DNA of 64,000 bases from Fidelibacterota bacterium (GTDB lineage Bacteria; Fidelibacterota; Fidelibacteria; Fidelibacterales; Fidelibacteraceae), in contig JAQUPD010000003.1 of NCBI GenBank assembly GCA_028716785.1, positions 59,146-123,145 on the forward strand, in the 5' to 3' direction. The position numbers were made by a program, and so were the translations under genes. A model generated the notes under the pieces. It had not been told where the DNA came from. It worked only from the letters and a program-made list of their open reading frames with translations, and did no database searches. This document shows, in pieces, positions 45,467-53,882 of the stretch (its first letter is position 1; each line of letters begins with the position of its first letter).

Positions 45467-47026
45467 TTATTCCCATTCGATCGTTGCAGGAGGTTTAGAA
45501 CTTATATCATAAACAACGCGATTTACGCCCTTTACTTCATTAATTATCCGATTGGATATTCGTCCCAGAAGATCATAAGGAAGTTGAGCCCAATCAGCTG
45601 TCATGCCATCAACACTGGTAACTGCTCTAAAAACAACAACATTTTCATAGGTTCTTTCATCTCCCATAACACCAACACTTTGAATGGGTAAAAGCACACA
45701 AAATGCCTGCCAGACCTTATGATAAAAACCATGATTTTGGAGTTCCTGAATGGCAAGATAATCAGCTTTACGTAATGTATCGAGTTTTTCACGTGTCACA
45801 TCCCCTATCACCCGAATAGCAAGTCCTGGCCCCGGAAAAGGATGCCTGTAAAGGATTTTTTCATGAAGTCCGAGTTGATGTCCTACTTCACGGACTTCAT
45901 CCTTAAAAAGCTCTCTAAGTGGTTCAATGAGGTGAAATTTCATGACATCTGGTAATCCACCCACATTATGATGACTTTTTATGGTTGCAGAAGGACCTTT
46001 AAATGAGACAGATTCAATGACATCAGGATAAAGAGTCCCCTGAGCCAGAAAATCAAAGTGACCTAATTTTCTTGCCTCTTCTTCAAAAACTTTTATAAAA
46101 AGATTCCCAATAATTTTTCTTTTTTTTTCAGGATCATACACATTTTTTAATGCCTTTAAAAAGCGCTCTTCTGCATCGACATACACAAGATTTATCTTAA
46201 AATGGTTTCGAAAAGTCTGCTGAACATCATTTGCTTCGTGGAGCCTGAGTAATCCATTATTTACAAAAACACAGGTTAGCTGGTCTCCAATGGCTTTATG
46301 TAAAAGAAGAGCTACAACAGCACTATCTACTCCCCCCGATAAGCCGCAAAGGACACGCTTCCCTCCCACTTTCTGTCGAATCGTTTCTACCTGAGATTCA
46401 ATGAAATTCAAGGGTGTCCAAAGAGGTTGGACATGGCAAATTTTCGAGATAAAATTTTTGAGAATTTCTTTTCCATGATCAGTGTGTGCCACTTCAGGAT
46501 GAAATTGAATAGCATATATTTTTTTTTCTTTGTTTCGAATTGCAGCGATAGGAGCATTTTCTGTTTTGGCAAGGACATCAAATCCTTCGGGGAGAGTTTC
46601 AATGCGATCACTATGACTCATCCAAACGGTTAAACGGTTCTCCTGTAAAGGTATGTCACTAAATAGATCTTCGTTATTTAAAATTGTCAACTCTGCCCGC
46701 CCATATTCCCTTTTTGCTGCTTTGTCTACTTTGCCTTTAAAATGATGGACAATAAGCTGTAATCCATAACAAATTCCAAGAATCGGGATACCAAGGTCAA
46801 AAAGATTGAGATCAGGTTTTGGAGCGTTTTTATCATAAACGCTAAAAGGACTCCCTGAAAGGATAATGCCCTTAGGGTTGAACTGTTTAATCGCCTCAAT
46901 GGACATATTATAGGGATGAATTTCGCAATACACGTGGGATTCCCTGATTCGTCGGGCAATTAATTGAGTTACTTGAGAACCAAAATCAAGAATTAATATT
47001 TTCTCGTTTTCATAAGGAGTTTTCAC
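45467..47026 (-). CDS. guaA: GMP synthase (glutamine-hydrolysing)
   Basis: A 519-residue enzyme converting XMP to GMP with glutamine as ammonia donor. N-terminal class I glutaminase with '[17 protein letters not shown]', nucleophile Cys in 'GICYGLQLI' and His/Glu in 'QFHPEVAHT'. Central ATP-pyrophosphatase with '[16 protein letters not shown]'. C-terminal dimerisation domain ending '[11 protein letters not shown]'. Full length. Third gene of the purine trio, 42 bases after purA. Confidence 0.98.
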   Translation of the reverse strand: MKTPYENEKILILDFGSQVTQLIARRIRESHVYCEIHPYNMSIEAIKQFNPKGIILSGSPFSVYDKNAPKPDLNLFDLGIPILGICYGLQLIVHHFKGKVDKAAKREYGRAELTILNNEDLFSDIPLQENRLTVWMSHSDRIETLPEGFDVLAKTENAPIAAIRNKEKKIYAIQFHPEVAHTDHGKEILKNFISKICHVQPLWTPLNFIESQVETIRQKVGGKRVLCGLSGGVDSAVVALLLHKAIGDQLTCVFVNNGLLRLHEANDVQQTFRNHFKINLVYVDAEERFLKALKNVYDPEKKRKIIGNLFIKVFEEEARKLGHFDFLAQGTLYPDVIESVSFKGPSATIKSHHNVGGLPDVMKFHLIEPLRELFKDEVREVGHQLGLHEKILYRHPFPGPGLAIRVIGDVTREKLDTLRKADYLAIQELQNHGFYHKVWQAFCVLLPIQSVGVMGDERTYENVVVFRAVTSVDGMTADWAQLPYDLLGRISNRIINEVKGVNRVVYDISSKPPATIEWE

Positions 47027-47068
47027 AAAACTTCCCTTTTTAAAAATTTTATCGGTATGGTTTTTATA

Positions 47069-48283
47069 TCATGAATTCCGGAAAATAATATTTGCGCGAT
47101 GGGGGCCTGTTGAAATCATATTAATTGGAATATTCAGTTCCTTTTCAATAAAGTGAATATAGGTTTTGCATGCCTCGGGGATTAACTTCCAATCGGTGAT
47201 CCCTTCTATGGGTTCGTGCCATCCCTTGAATTCTTTATAGACAGGCACATTATTATTGTAATTTACAGCAACTTTAAGGGTATCAAATCCTGAGAGACAG
47301 CTAATTTTCGTCAAAGCCAGAGCATTAAAGCCATTTATTCGAATTGCTTTTTTTAAAAGAGGGATATCAAGCCAACCACACCGTCGAGGTCTGCCTGTTG
47401 TTGACCCAAATTCCCGCCCTTTATCGCGGAGTTTCTCCCCATTTTTATCCAAAAGCTCTGTCGGAAAGGGGCCTTCTCCTACACGGGTAGTATAAGATTT
47501 AACAACCCCAATCCGTCGGTCAAAATTTACAAAAACGCCTGATCCTGTATATGCACCTCCAATCGTTGTATTTGAGGATGTTACATAGGGATAGGTTCCA
47601 TGATCAATATCTAACATGGTTCCTTGTGCACCTTCAAATAACACCTCTTTTCCAGAATTTACTGCTTCCTCAAGAATAGGAGCACTTTCTGCTATGTAAG
47701 GTAGGAGTTCTTTTGCAGCATCAAAGCATCGACAAAGCTCTTCGTCCATCTCAGAAGGATAATTCTGTCCATACAAACTTATGACACGTTTTTTCGCTTC
47801 GTTAACGTGGCTATCTACCATCCTTTTATAGGAATCATTGGCAATCATATCAAATCGAATACCTGTTCGACGCACTTTATCTTCATAGGCAGGACCAATT
47901 CCTCGTTGAGTTGTTCCAAGATGTGCGTTTTGAAGTTTATCCAACCATTTGTGGATAGGTGTTACAAGATGAGCATTGTCTGCAATCTTGAAATGAGCCG
48001 AATCGACTGTAATTCCTTTTTCTTGAAGGATTTTTATTTCTTCCTTAAGCAAAAGGGGATCAACAACGCAGCCACCACCAATGATATTGACAGCGTTTCC
48101 AGAAATTATTCCACTGGGGATTGCATGGAGAATATATGTCTCATGATCATGAATTACTGTGTGTCCAGCATTGGCACCGCCCTGATAGCGGATTACAACA
48201 TCTGCTTTTTCGGCTAAGATATCAACAATTTTCCCTTTTCCTTCATCGCCCCATTGGGCACCAATAACAATGGTTACACTCAT
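47069..48283 (-). CDS. purA: adenylosuccinate synthetase
   Basis: A 404-residue enzyme of the first step from IMP to AMP, using GTP and aspartate. Motifs: 'GAQWGDEGKGKIVD' (P-loop), 'GGANAGHTV', 'TQRGIGPAYEDKVRRTGIR', 'EGAQGTMLDIDHGTYPYVTS', 'TTGRPRRCGWLD'. It is somewhat shorter than the usual ~430 residues, with the loss mostly in the last third. Its start is 2 bases after the guaB stop, so the two are coupled. Confidence 0.97.
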   Translation of the reverse strand: MSVTIVIGAQWGDEGKGKIVDILAEKADVVIRYQGGANAGHTVIHDHETYILHAIPSGIISGNAVNIIGGGCVVDPLLLKEEIKILQEKGITVDSAHFKIADNAHLVTPIHKWLDKLQNAHLGTTQRGIGPAYEDKVRRTGIRFDMIANDSYKRMVDSHVNEAKKRVISLYGQNYPSEMDEELCRCFDAAKELLPYIAESAPILEEAVNSGKEVLFEGAQGTMLDIDHGTYPYVTSSNTTIGGAYTGSGVFVNFDRRIGVVKSYTTRVGEGPFPTELLDKNGEKLRDKGREFGSTTGRPRRCGWLDIPLLKKAIRINGFNALALTKISCLSGFDTLKVAVNYNNNVPVYKEFKGWHEPIEGITDWKLIPEACKTYIHFIEKELNIPINMISTGPHRANIIFRNS

Positions 48284-48285
48284 CT

Positions 48286-49776
48286 TTAGTATTTCTCAGA
48301 TTTATATTCTGCTAATTCTTCAGGCATATAGATATCATGAACTTTCCCTTCTCGGATTGATAAGGCTGAGACAACTTCCAATTCAGCTTTTTGATGAAAT
48401 TCAGGGATATTCTTAACACCACATGAAGACATAGAAGCTTTTATTTTAGCGAGGGTTTCAGGTAAATTGTCTCTAAGTTTTCCAGCATACTGAACAAATC
48501 CTTCAACGCCTTCTGCAAATTTCATTTGATAATAGCGGGAAGATTTCCATTCACGGGCACGGGCAGAGCCTTCACCCCAATAAGGTTTCATAATTCGGCT
48601 ACCAATTTGAATTTTTTCCGTAGGGGATTCTTCCATTCGGGCAAAGTAACGTCCCATCATTACGTAATCAGCACCTAAAGCTATAGCAATGGTAATATCC
48701 TTAGAATCGACAATGCCACCGTCGGCAACAACAGGAATGTATCGACCTGTCTCTTTGTAATATCTGTCTCTTTCGGCCACAACCTCAATAATAGCAGTGG
48801 CAAGGCCACGTCCTGTTCCTTTTTGTTCCTGCGTAATACAAATAGAGCCGCCACCCATACCCACTTTAACAGCTCTTGCCCCACAATCTACAAGAAAACG
48901 GAATCCTTCTTTGGTAATAATATTTCCTCCAATGACGGGTAAGCTTGGATAGTTTTTAGAAATCCATGCTAAGGTATTTTTTTGATAAAAGGAAAAACCA
49001 TCAGAAGAATCAACAGCTACAATATCCACGCCTGCCTCAACAAGAGCTGGAACCCGCTCTTCATAATCGTAGGTGTTTATTGCAGCGCCGGTTAAAAGTC
49101 TTTTTTGTTCATCCAGAAGTTCTTGAGGATAGTTCATGTGGTTACGGATATCTTTTCGAAAGACCAAAAATTTTAATTGATTTTCTTCATTGACAATGGG
49201 TAAAACACTTTGATGGCTTTCACGAAGGATAGCATTCGCTTCCTTTATATCCAAAATATTTACACCAACAACCAGATCTTTCCGGGGAATCATTCTTTCA
49301 GAAACTTTTAAGGAGGCGTGGTGTGTTCCACTGTAATCATTTTTTGTTAAAATTCCTAAAAGTCGATGATTTACATCAACAACGGGAAAAGTATTAAACC
49401 CCTTCGATTTACTTATTTCAAAAACTTCTCCAATGAGCATATCAGGATTGACATAGAAAGGGTCGACAAATCCTGCTTTATAGCTTTTAATATCGCGAAT
49501 CATAGCCGCTTCATTTTCAACAGTTTGTGAACAAAAAATAAAAGCAAGACCGCCAAGTCGGGCTAATTCAATTCCCATTTCAACACCTGAAACACTTTGC
49601 ATGGCGGCTGAAACAATGGGAATATTAAGTTTCATCTTCCATTCCCCTTCTGGTGACCATGCTAAGCATGTCTCTAAAGAAATATTATCAATAGATGTCT
49701 CATGGGTTGTATATCCCGGCAATAAGCGATATTCCATCAGAGTCCGGGATGGTTCTTTTATGATTTTTTTTGCCAT
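48286..49776 (-). CDS. guaB: IMP dehydrogenase
   Basis: The product is 496 residues from the ATG at 49776, which has GGGAG 5 bases upstream; the frame continues to 49848 without support. It oxidises IMP to XMP with NAD. The barrel is interrupted by two CBS domains (about 95-220, 'FNTFPVVDVNHRLLGILTK', 'SVLPIVNEENQLKFLVFRKD'). The catalytic loop reads 'GMGGGSICITQEQKGTGRG' with the nucleophile Cys; this is the variant form with ITQEQKG instead of TTRxVxG, known from a subset of anaerobes. It starts the purine trio and sets the IMP branch to GMP. Confidence 0.93.
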   Translation of the reverse strand: MAKKIIKEPSRTLMEYRLLPGYTTHETSIDNISLETCLAWSPEGEWKMKLNIPIVSAAMQSVSGVEMGIELARLGGLAFIFCSQTVENEAAMIRDIKSYKAGFVDPFYVNPDMLIGEVFEISKSKGFNTFPVVDVNHRLLGILTKNDYSGTHHASLKVSERMIPRKDLVVGVNILDIKEANAILRESHQSVLPIVNEENQLKFLVFRKDIRNHMNYPQELLDEQKRLLTGAAINTYDYEERVPALVEAGVDIVAVDSSDGFSFYQKNTLAWISKNYPSLPVIGGNIITKEGFRFLVDCGARAVKVGMGGGSICITQEQKGTGRGLATAIIEVVAERDRYYKETGRYIPVVADGGIVDSKDITIAIALGADYVMMGRYFARMEESPTEKIQIGSRIMKPYWGEGSARAREWKSSRYYQMKFAEGVEGFVQYAGKLRDNLPETLAKIKASMSSCGVKNIPEFHQKAELEVVSALSIREGKVHDIYMPEELAEYKSEKY

Positions 49777-50155
49777 GTTTCTCCCTACAACGTTTATCGA
49801 AATATTTTTATAGCTAACCTGTCCACTTGATATCGACAATATTGCCAAAAATTTTGGTTAAAAAGAGCATTTTTGAAGATAAAATTTTGCACAGAAAGGG
49901 ATATCGATAGGGAAATAATATGTTGCTGGATATAAACTTTTTCATTAGCCTAAATTAAGGAAAAAGAACATTGAAATAAATATAAAGGTTGTTCATCCTG
50001 ACATGAATGAGTTTTATAAAATCATTGCGATAAAAAGAATGAATTGGCTTTTTGGATAGCACGATTCATTTATTAAGCAGCGAATAAAAGACCCAAATTT
50101 ACTTTTCAGTAAAAATAGTTTTGATATAAAATTGTCTTATGCAGTACTTAGTATA
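49777..50155. other. intergenic gap upstream of guaB
   Basis: These 379 bases separate the guaB start from the Na/Pi symporter stop on the same strand, so they should hold the purine operon promoter. On the minus strand a TATAAA box lies about 35 bases before the ATG, but I cannot place a convincing -35. No riboswitch-like fold or protein remnant was seen. Confidence 0.4.
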
Positions 50156-51247
50156 TTAACTGAATAAAAAGATAACGAGCAGAGGTATAACATAGAATAA
50201 GATAATTAAATAGATGATAGAAATATATCGGTTTTTATAAACAACTTCTGAGATTTTTTTTGCTCCCCAGATTGGAATCTTCCGCATAAATGGAATAGAG
50301 AGAAATAAAACAGCACCTATTACATTAAAGAGAAAATGGGCAAAGGCAACAATAAGCGCTTCTGTTTTACCGGTAACAAGGGAGGCAAGAAGAGCCGTAA
50401 TTGTCGTGCCAATGTTTGCACCAACGGTATAAGGGAAAACCTGATAAAGAGTAAGAATTCCTGAACCAGCTATAGGGACAATCAAGGAGGTGGTAATTGA
50501 ACTACTTTGGACAAGAACTGTGAGAACTAAGCCAAAGAGAAAGGCTGTAAATGTAGATTTAAATATTACTTTATCGAAAAAATTTTCTGCTTTATTAAGA
50601 AAAACACTTTTCAAAACTTTAACAATAAACCGAAGTGCAACAAAGAGAAAAACCAATGCGATAATAACAATAACAATGGGATTCTTATTCAATAATTCCT
50701 CAAACCAGGAGGCAACAGGTGCTACAATTACTTTTAACGGACTTTTAAAGGACACACCCGATGAACCAACGAACAAACTGGCTAAATTTTTAGACAAAAA
50801 TCCTAAGACATTAAATGAAATTTGAAAGGGAAAAAGAATTAAAACAGTCAGAATATTAAAATAATCGTGAATAACAGCCGCTGAAAAAGCTTTTTGAAAC
50901 TCATTTCGTCTCGTTACAGAACCCAAGGAAACAATAGTATTTGTTACTGAAGTGCCAATATTTGATCCCATAACAATGGGAATCGCACCAGAAATAGTGA
51001 GGGTCCCCGCTGCTACCATTCCCACAACAATAGAGGTAACCGTTGATGAACTTTGAACCAGGCTTGTGACAAGAATTCCGATAAAAAGACCGACAATAGG
51101 TGATGCTGTTGTTTCCATTAATGCTTCAGCAAAATCTTTGCCGAATAACTTAAATCCATCACCAATTAACTCAATACTAAGAAGAAAAAGATATAACAGG
51201 CCAAGAATCTGGAGTGTTTTAATTATGGCTTGGGTATTTTTATTCAT
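50156..51247 (-). CDS. Na/Pi cotransporter family protein
   Basis: A 363-residue membrane protein with two inverted repeat halves, each with the QSSS signature: 'LVTSLVQSSSTVTSIVVG' (near 60-77) and 'VLTVLVQSSSITTSLIVP' (near 245-262). The flanking 'GSNIGTSVTNTIVSLG' and 'GANIGTTITALLASL' complete the SLC34/NptA substrate sites. About nine helices. Sodium-driven phosphate import or export is likely. It has no PhoU-like tail, unlike many bacterial homologues. Confidence 0.9.
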   Translation of the reverse strand: MNKNTQAIIKTLQILGLLYLFLLSIELIGDGFKLFGKDFAEALMETTASPIVGLFIGILVTSLVQSSSTVTSIVVGMVAAGTLTISGAIPIVMGSNIGTSVTNTIVSLGSVTRRNEFQKAFSAAVIHDYFNILTVLILFPFQISFNVLGFLSKNLASLFVGSSGVSFKSPLKVIVAPVASWFEELLNKNPIVIVIIALVFLFVALRFIVKVLKSVFLNKAENFFDKVIFKSTFTAFLFGLVLTVLVQSSSITTSLIVPIAGSGILTLYQVFPYTVGANIGTTITALLASLVTGKTEALIVAFAHFLFNVIGAVLFLSIPFMRKIPIWGAKKISEVVYKNRYISIIYLIILFYVIPLLVIFLFS

Positions 51248-51675
51248 AGACTTTCTGGTTTTTTCATGAGCAATCAGTTTTCAGGAAAAGAATATCTCTC
51301 TTTTAAATTAATCAACTGTGAATTGTTAGTTAAGATATTGTTAAGATTTTACAAGAGCAATGAGATTCTTATGTTTTTTATTAAATGATAATCAAAAAGA
51401 TAATCTTTCTTGAAATATTTATAACTTATTGATAATCAACATGATATGAGATATTAAAAGATGTCTCTCTCCTAATAATATAGAGACATATTTTTTAGTA
51501 ATAATAAAAAATGGGCATTTATAAAATATTTTTTTGACTTCTGAATGAAATGAGATAAATTGCAAGTCCAATTAAAAATTAAAGAGCGTAATGATAATTA
51601 CTATAACAAAAAATTTATCTTAAATTCACAATCACTTAATAGTCTTTTTGTAATGTTGATAAAGAGAGATAAGCC
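51248..51675. other. divergent intergenic region with leader hairpin
   Basis: These 428 bases separate the divergent symporter and the exported-protein run. They are strongly AT-rich with no coding potential. A TTGACT at 51534-51539, followed after about 16 bases by TAAATT, could be a promoter for the plus-strand run, but the match is weak. Confidence 0.35.
51461..51496 (+). promoter_or_regulatory. hairpin plus T-run, possible attenuator or terminator
   Basis: ATGTCTCT (51461-51468) pairs perfectly with AGAGACAT (51482-51489) across a 13-base loop and is followed by ATTTTTT. No plus-strand gene precedes it, so if it acts as a terminator it would be in the leader of the downstream run. An upstream promoter would be required for that. 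Confidence 0.35.
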
Positions 51676-53853
51676 TTGAAAGAAATTGAACCCCCACCCT
51701 TTTCCATTTTTTTACTGATAAGTTTTTTATTTGTATTTTTTTGTACCGATTCCGTTTTCGGGCAAAGAAAAAATGGAACACTAGATCTTTCGTTGAAAAA
51801 AAGTGCTATAGACGTTGCTGACTATGTCCATTATACTACTGTTGGACAACTTGGTTTAACAGTTACAAATTTTGGCATTCTTGGTGAAGGATACAACAAT
51901 CCTCATCAACCAAGTTGTATGTATAAGCAATATCCTGATAATATTAAAGAGCAAATAGAACACATGAGTTATGGAGGATTGTGGATTGGGGGGATTGTAA
52001 ATGGCGAAAAACGTGTTTCTACGGCAATTGTCGATGGAGTTTTCGATTATGGTTCGGAAGGATTTGAATTTACAGATACGGGAGACTCAATCCGTGAACG
52101 ATCTTCCATTACAACAAGTCCCTATTATTCCCCTAAAGCAGTTAGCCATCAAGATTTTATTACTGAATTTCATGATATGGGTCTTGTTCCAGAACATACT
52201 CCTTTAAATGTAACGGTTCACCTTCAAACACATGCGTGGAATTATAAATTTGCTGAAGCCTTTGTCATTCTTGATTATTTCATTGTCAATCAAGGAACTA
52301 ATGATATTAAAGATATTTACATTGGGTTATGGGCTGATGCTTCGGTAGGAAATATGAATTATACAAGTATTTATGAACCAGGGGGTGGGTGGTCTTGGTA
52401 TGATAATCAAAATGGGTTTGACAGGTCGTTGTTTGATCCCATGCCTGATGACGATGTTCCAGGATTTCCACGAAATAACGCTTATCAATTTGATGTGGAT
52501 GGAGACAATGGGTATGCTGAAAGTTATGTTGGTTTTTCGTGTCTGGGTTCAGAAACGGTACCTCGGCAATATTGGGATACTCAATATAATCAGTGGCCTT
52601 GGAATTCAGCGACAAACATGACATATCCTGACTATTTTATGCCTCTTACGGATGAACAGCGATATGATAAAATGAAAACATCAGTTCCAACAGGTACAGG
52701 AGATCTCTATACAGAAGATGGATACCCAAATACACCGGGAAGCTGGATGATTCTAATCTCTGCAGGTCCCTTTGGTACAACGCCTGATAATGAAGACAGC
52801 ACGTCATGGGCTTTTCATCCTGGTGATACGCTAAATGTTGTTTATGCCATAGGGTGTGGTCGATGGGCGAATGCCGATCTCAATGATACACCTGAACGCC
52901 GTGAACTTCTAAGAGCTAATCTTGATTGGGCGCAAAAAGCGTATAATGGTGAAGATAGCAACGGAAACGGTGTGCTTGATGAAGGAGAAGATCAAAACGG
53001 GAATGGAAAATTAGATCGCTATATTCTCCCCGCACCTTCCCCCTCTCCCAAACTTCACGTAGAAGTAGAAGCCGGAAAAGCTGTTCTTTATTGGGATAAC
53101 TTACCTGAAGAATTTGAAGATCCCGTAAGTCGAAAAAAAGATTTTGAAGGATATAGAGTCTATGCTCGTAGAAAAACAAGTAATGTTGACAACGAATGGA
53201 CACTTTTAGCACAGATTGACAAAAAGAACGATATTGGATTTAATACAGGTCTTGATGTTCTTCGCATAAAAGATGAATTCGGCATGCCTTTCTATGAAAT
53301 ATTCAACGCTGATACTTTTTACTACAAATTTGAAAACACGGGTATTTTAAATGGATGGCCTGATAAAAATGTATATTCTGTAACATCTTTTGATACTGGA
53401 GATCCTGCAACAGGACTTGAATCTCTTGAATCGAGTCAACTTGAAAATCAAACAGCTGTAATAGCAGGCAAAACACCAGCAAATACTAATGAAGAATGGA
53501 AAACAGGCGTTTATCCCAATCCTTATAATGCCCACGCAAAATGGGATGGCTTTGGTGTCCGCGAAAGAATGATCTGGTTCTATGGGTTACCCTCTCAATC
53601 TGTTATTCGTATTTATACTTTGGCAGGTGAATTAATTAAAACGATCCATCATGATGCATCCACTTATAACGGCTCTGATAGTGCTACTTTAAAACATTTA
53701 TCCGAAAGAAATACAGTCTTTAGCGGTGGAGAACATGCATGGGATTTAATTACAGATTATGATCAGGCAATAGCTACTGGCCTTTATCTCTATTCCATTG
53801 AAGATCGTGAGAGTGGGAAAATACAAACAGGACGCTTCCTGGTTATAAAATAG
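51676..53853 (+). CDS. large secreted protein with calcium-loop repeats and FCB-type C-terminal domain
   Basis: A 725-residue exported protein. TTG start with AGAGAGAT about 6 bases upstream; signal peptide (about 8-29, 'FVFFCTDSVFGQ'). A mid-protein segment 'DSNGNGVLDEGEDQNGNGK' (about 432-450) has EF-hand/thrombospondin-3-like Ca-binding spacing. The C-terminal 100 residues ('GVYPNPYNAHAKWDG', 'IRIYTLAGELIKTI', 'ATGLYLYSIEDRESGK', 'GRFLVIK') have the layout of a type IX sorting domain, although the canonical NPFNP motif reads NPYNA. The central part is unknown. First gene of the exported run. Confidence 0.75.
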   Translation: MKEIEPPPFSIFLLISFLFVFFCTDSVFGQRKNGTLDLSLKKSAIDVADYVHYTTVGQLGLTVTNFGILGEGYNNPHQPSCMYKQYPDNIKEQIEHMSYGGLWIGGIVNGEKRVSTAIVDGVFDYGSEGFEFTDTGDSIRERSSITTSPYYSPKAVSHQDFITEFHDMGLVPEHTPLNVTVHLQTHAWNYKFAEAFVILDYFIVNQGTNDIKDIYIGLWADASVGNMNYTSIYEPGGGWSWYDNQNGFDRSLFDPMPDDDVPGFPRNNAYQFDVDGDNGYAESYVGFSCLGSETVPRQYWDTQYNQWPWNSATNMTYPDYFMPLTDEQRYDKMKTSVPTGTGDLYTEDGYPNTPGSWMILISAGPFGTTPDNEDSTSWAFHPGDTLNVVYAIGCGRWANADLNDTPERRELLRANLDWAQKAYNGEDSNGNGVLDEGEDQNGNGKLDRYILPAPSPSPKLHVEVEAGKAVLYWDNLPEEFEDPVSRKKDFEGYRVYARRKTSNVDNEWTLLAQIDKKNDIGFNTGLDVLRIKDEFGMPFYEIFNADTFYYKFENTGILNGWPDKNVYSVTSFDTGDPATGLESLESSQLENQTAVIAGKTPANTNEEWKTGVYPNPYNAHAKWDGFGVRERMIWFYGLPSQSVIRIYTLAGELIKTIHHDASTYNGSDSATLKHLSERNTVFSGGEHAWDLITDYDQAIATGLYLYSIEDRESGKIQTGRFLVIK

Positions 53854-53882
53854 GTCTTTAAAAGAAGAAAGGAAGATATGAG

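Noticed and set aside
45293..45691. Plus-strand 132-codon frame overlapping guaA
   Set aside because: It begins in AT-rich gap sequence and runs antisense through the conserved guaA end; composition is random.
49777..49848. Upstream start for IMP dehydrogenase
   Set aside because: The internal ATG at 49776 has a clear GGGAG site and matches family N-termini.
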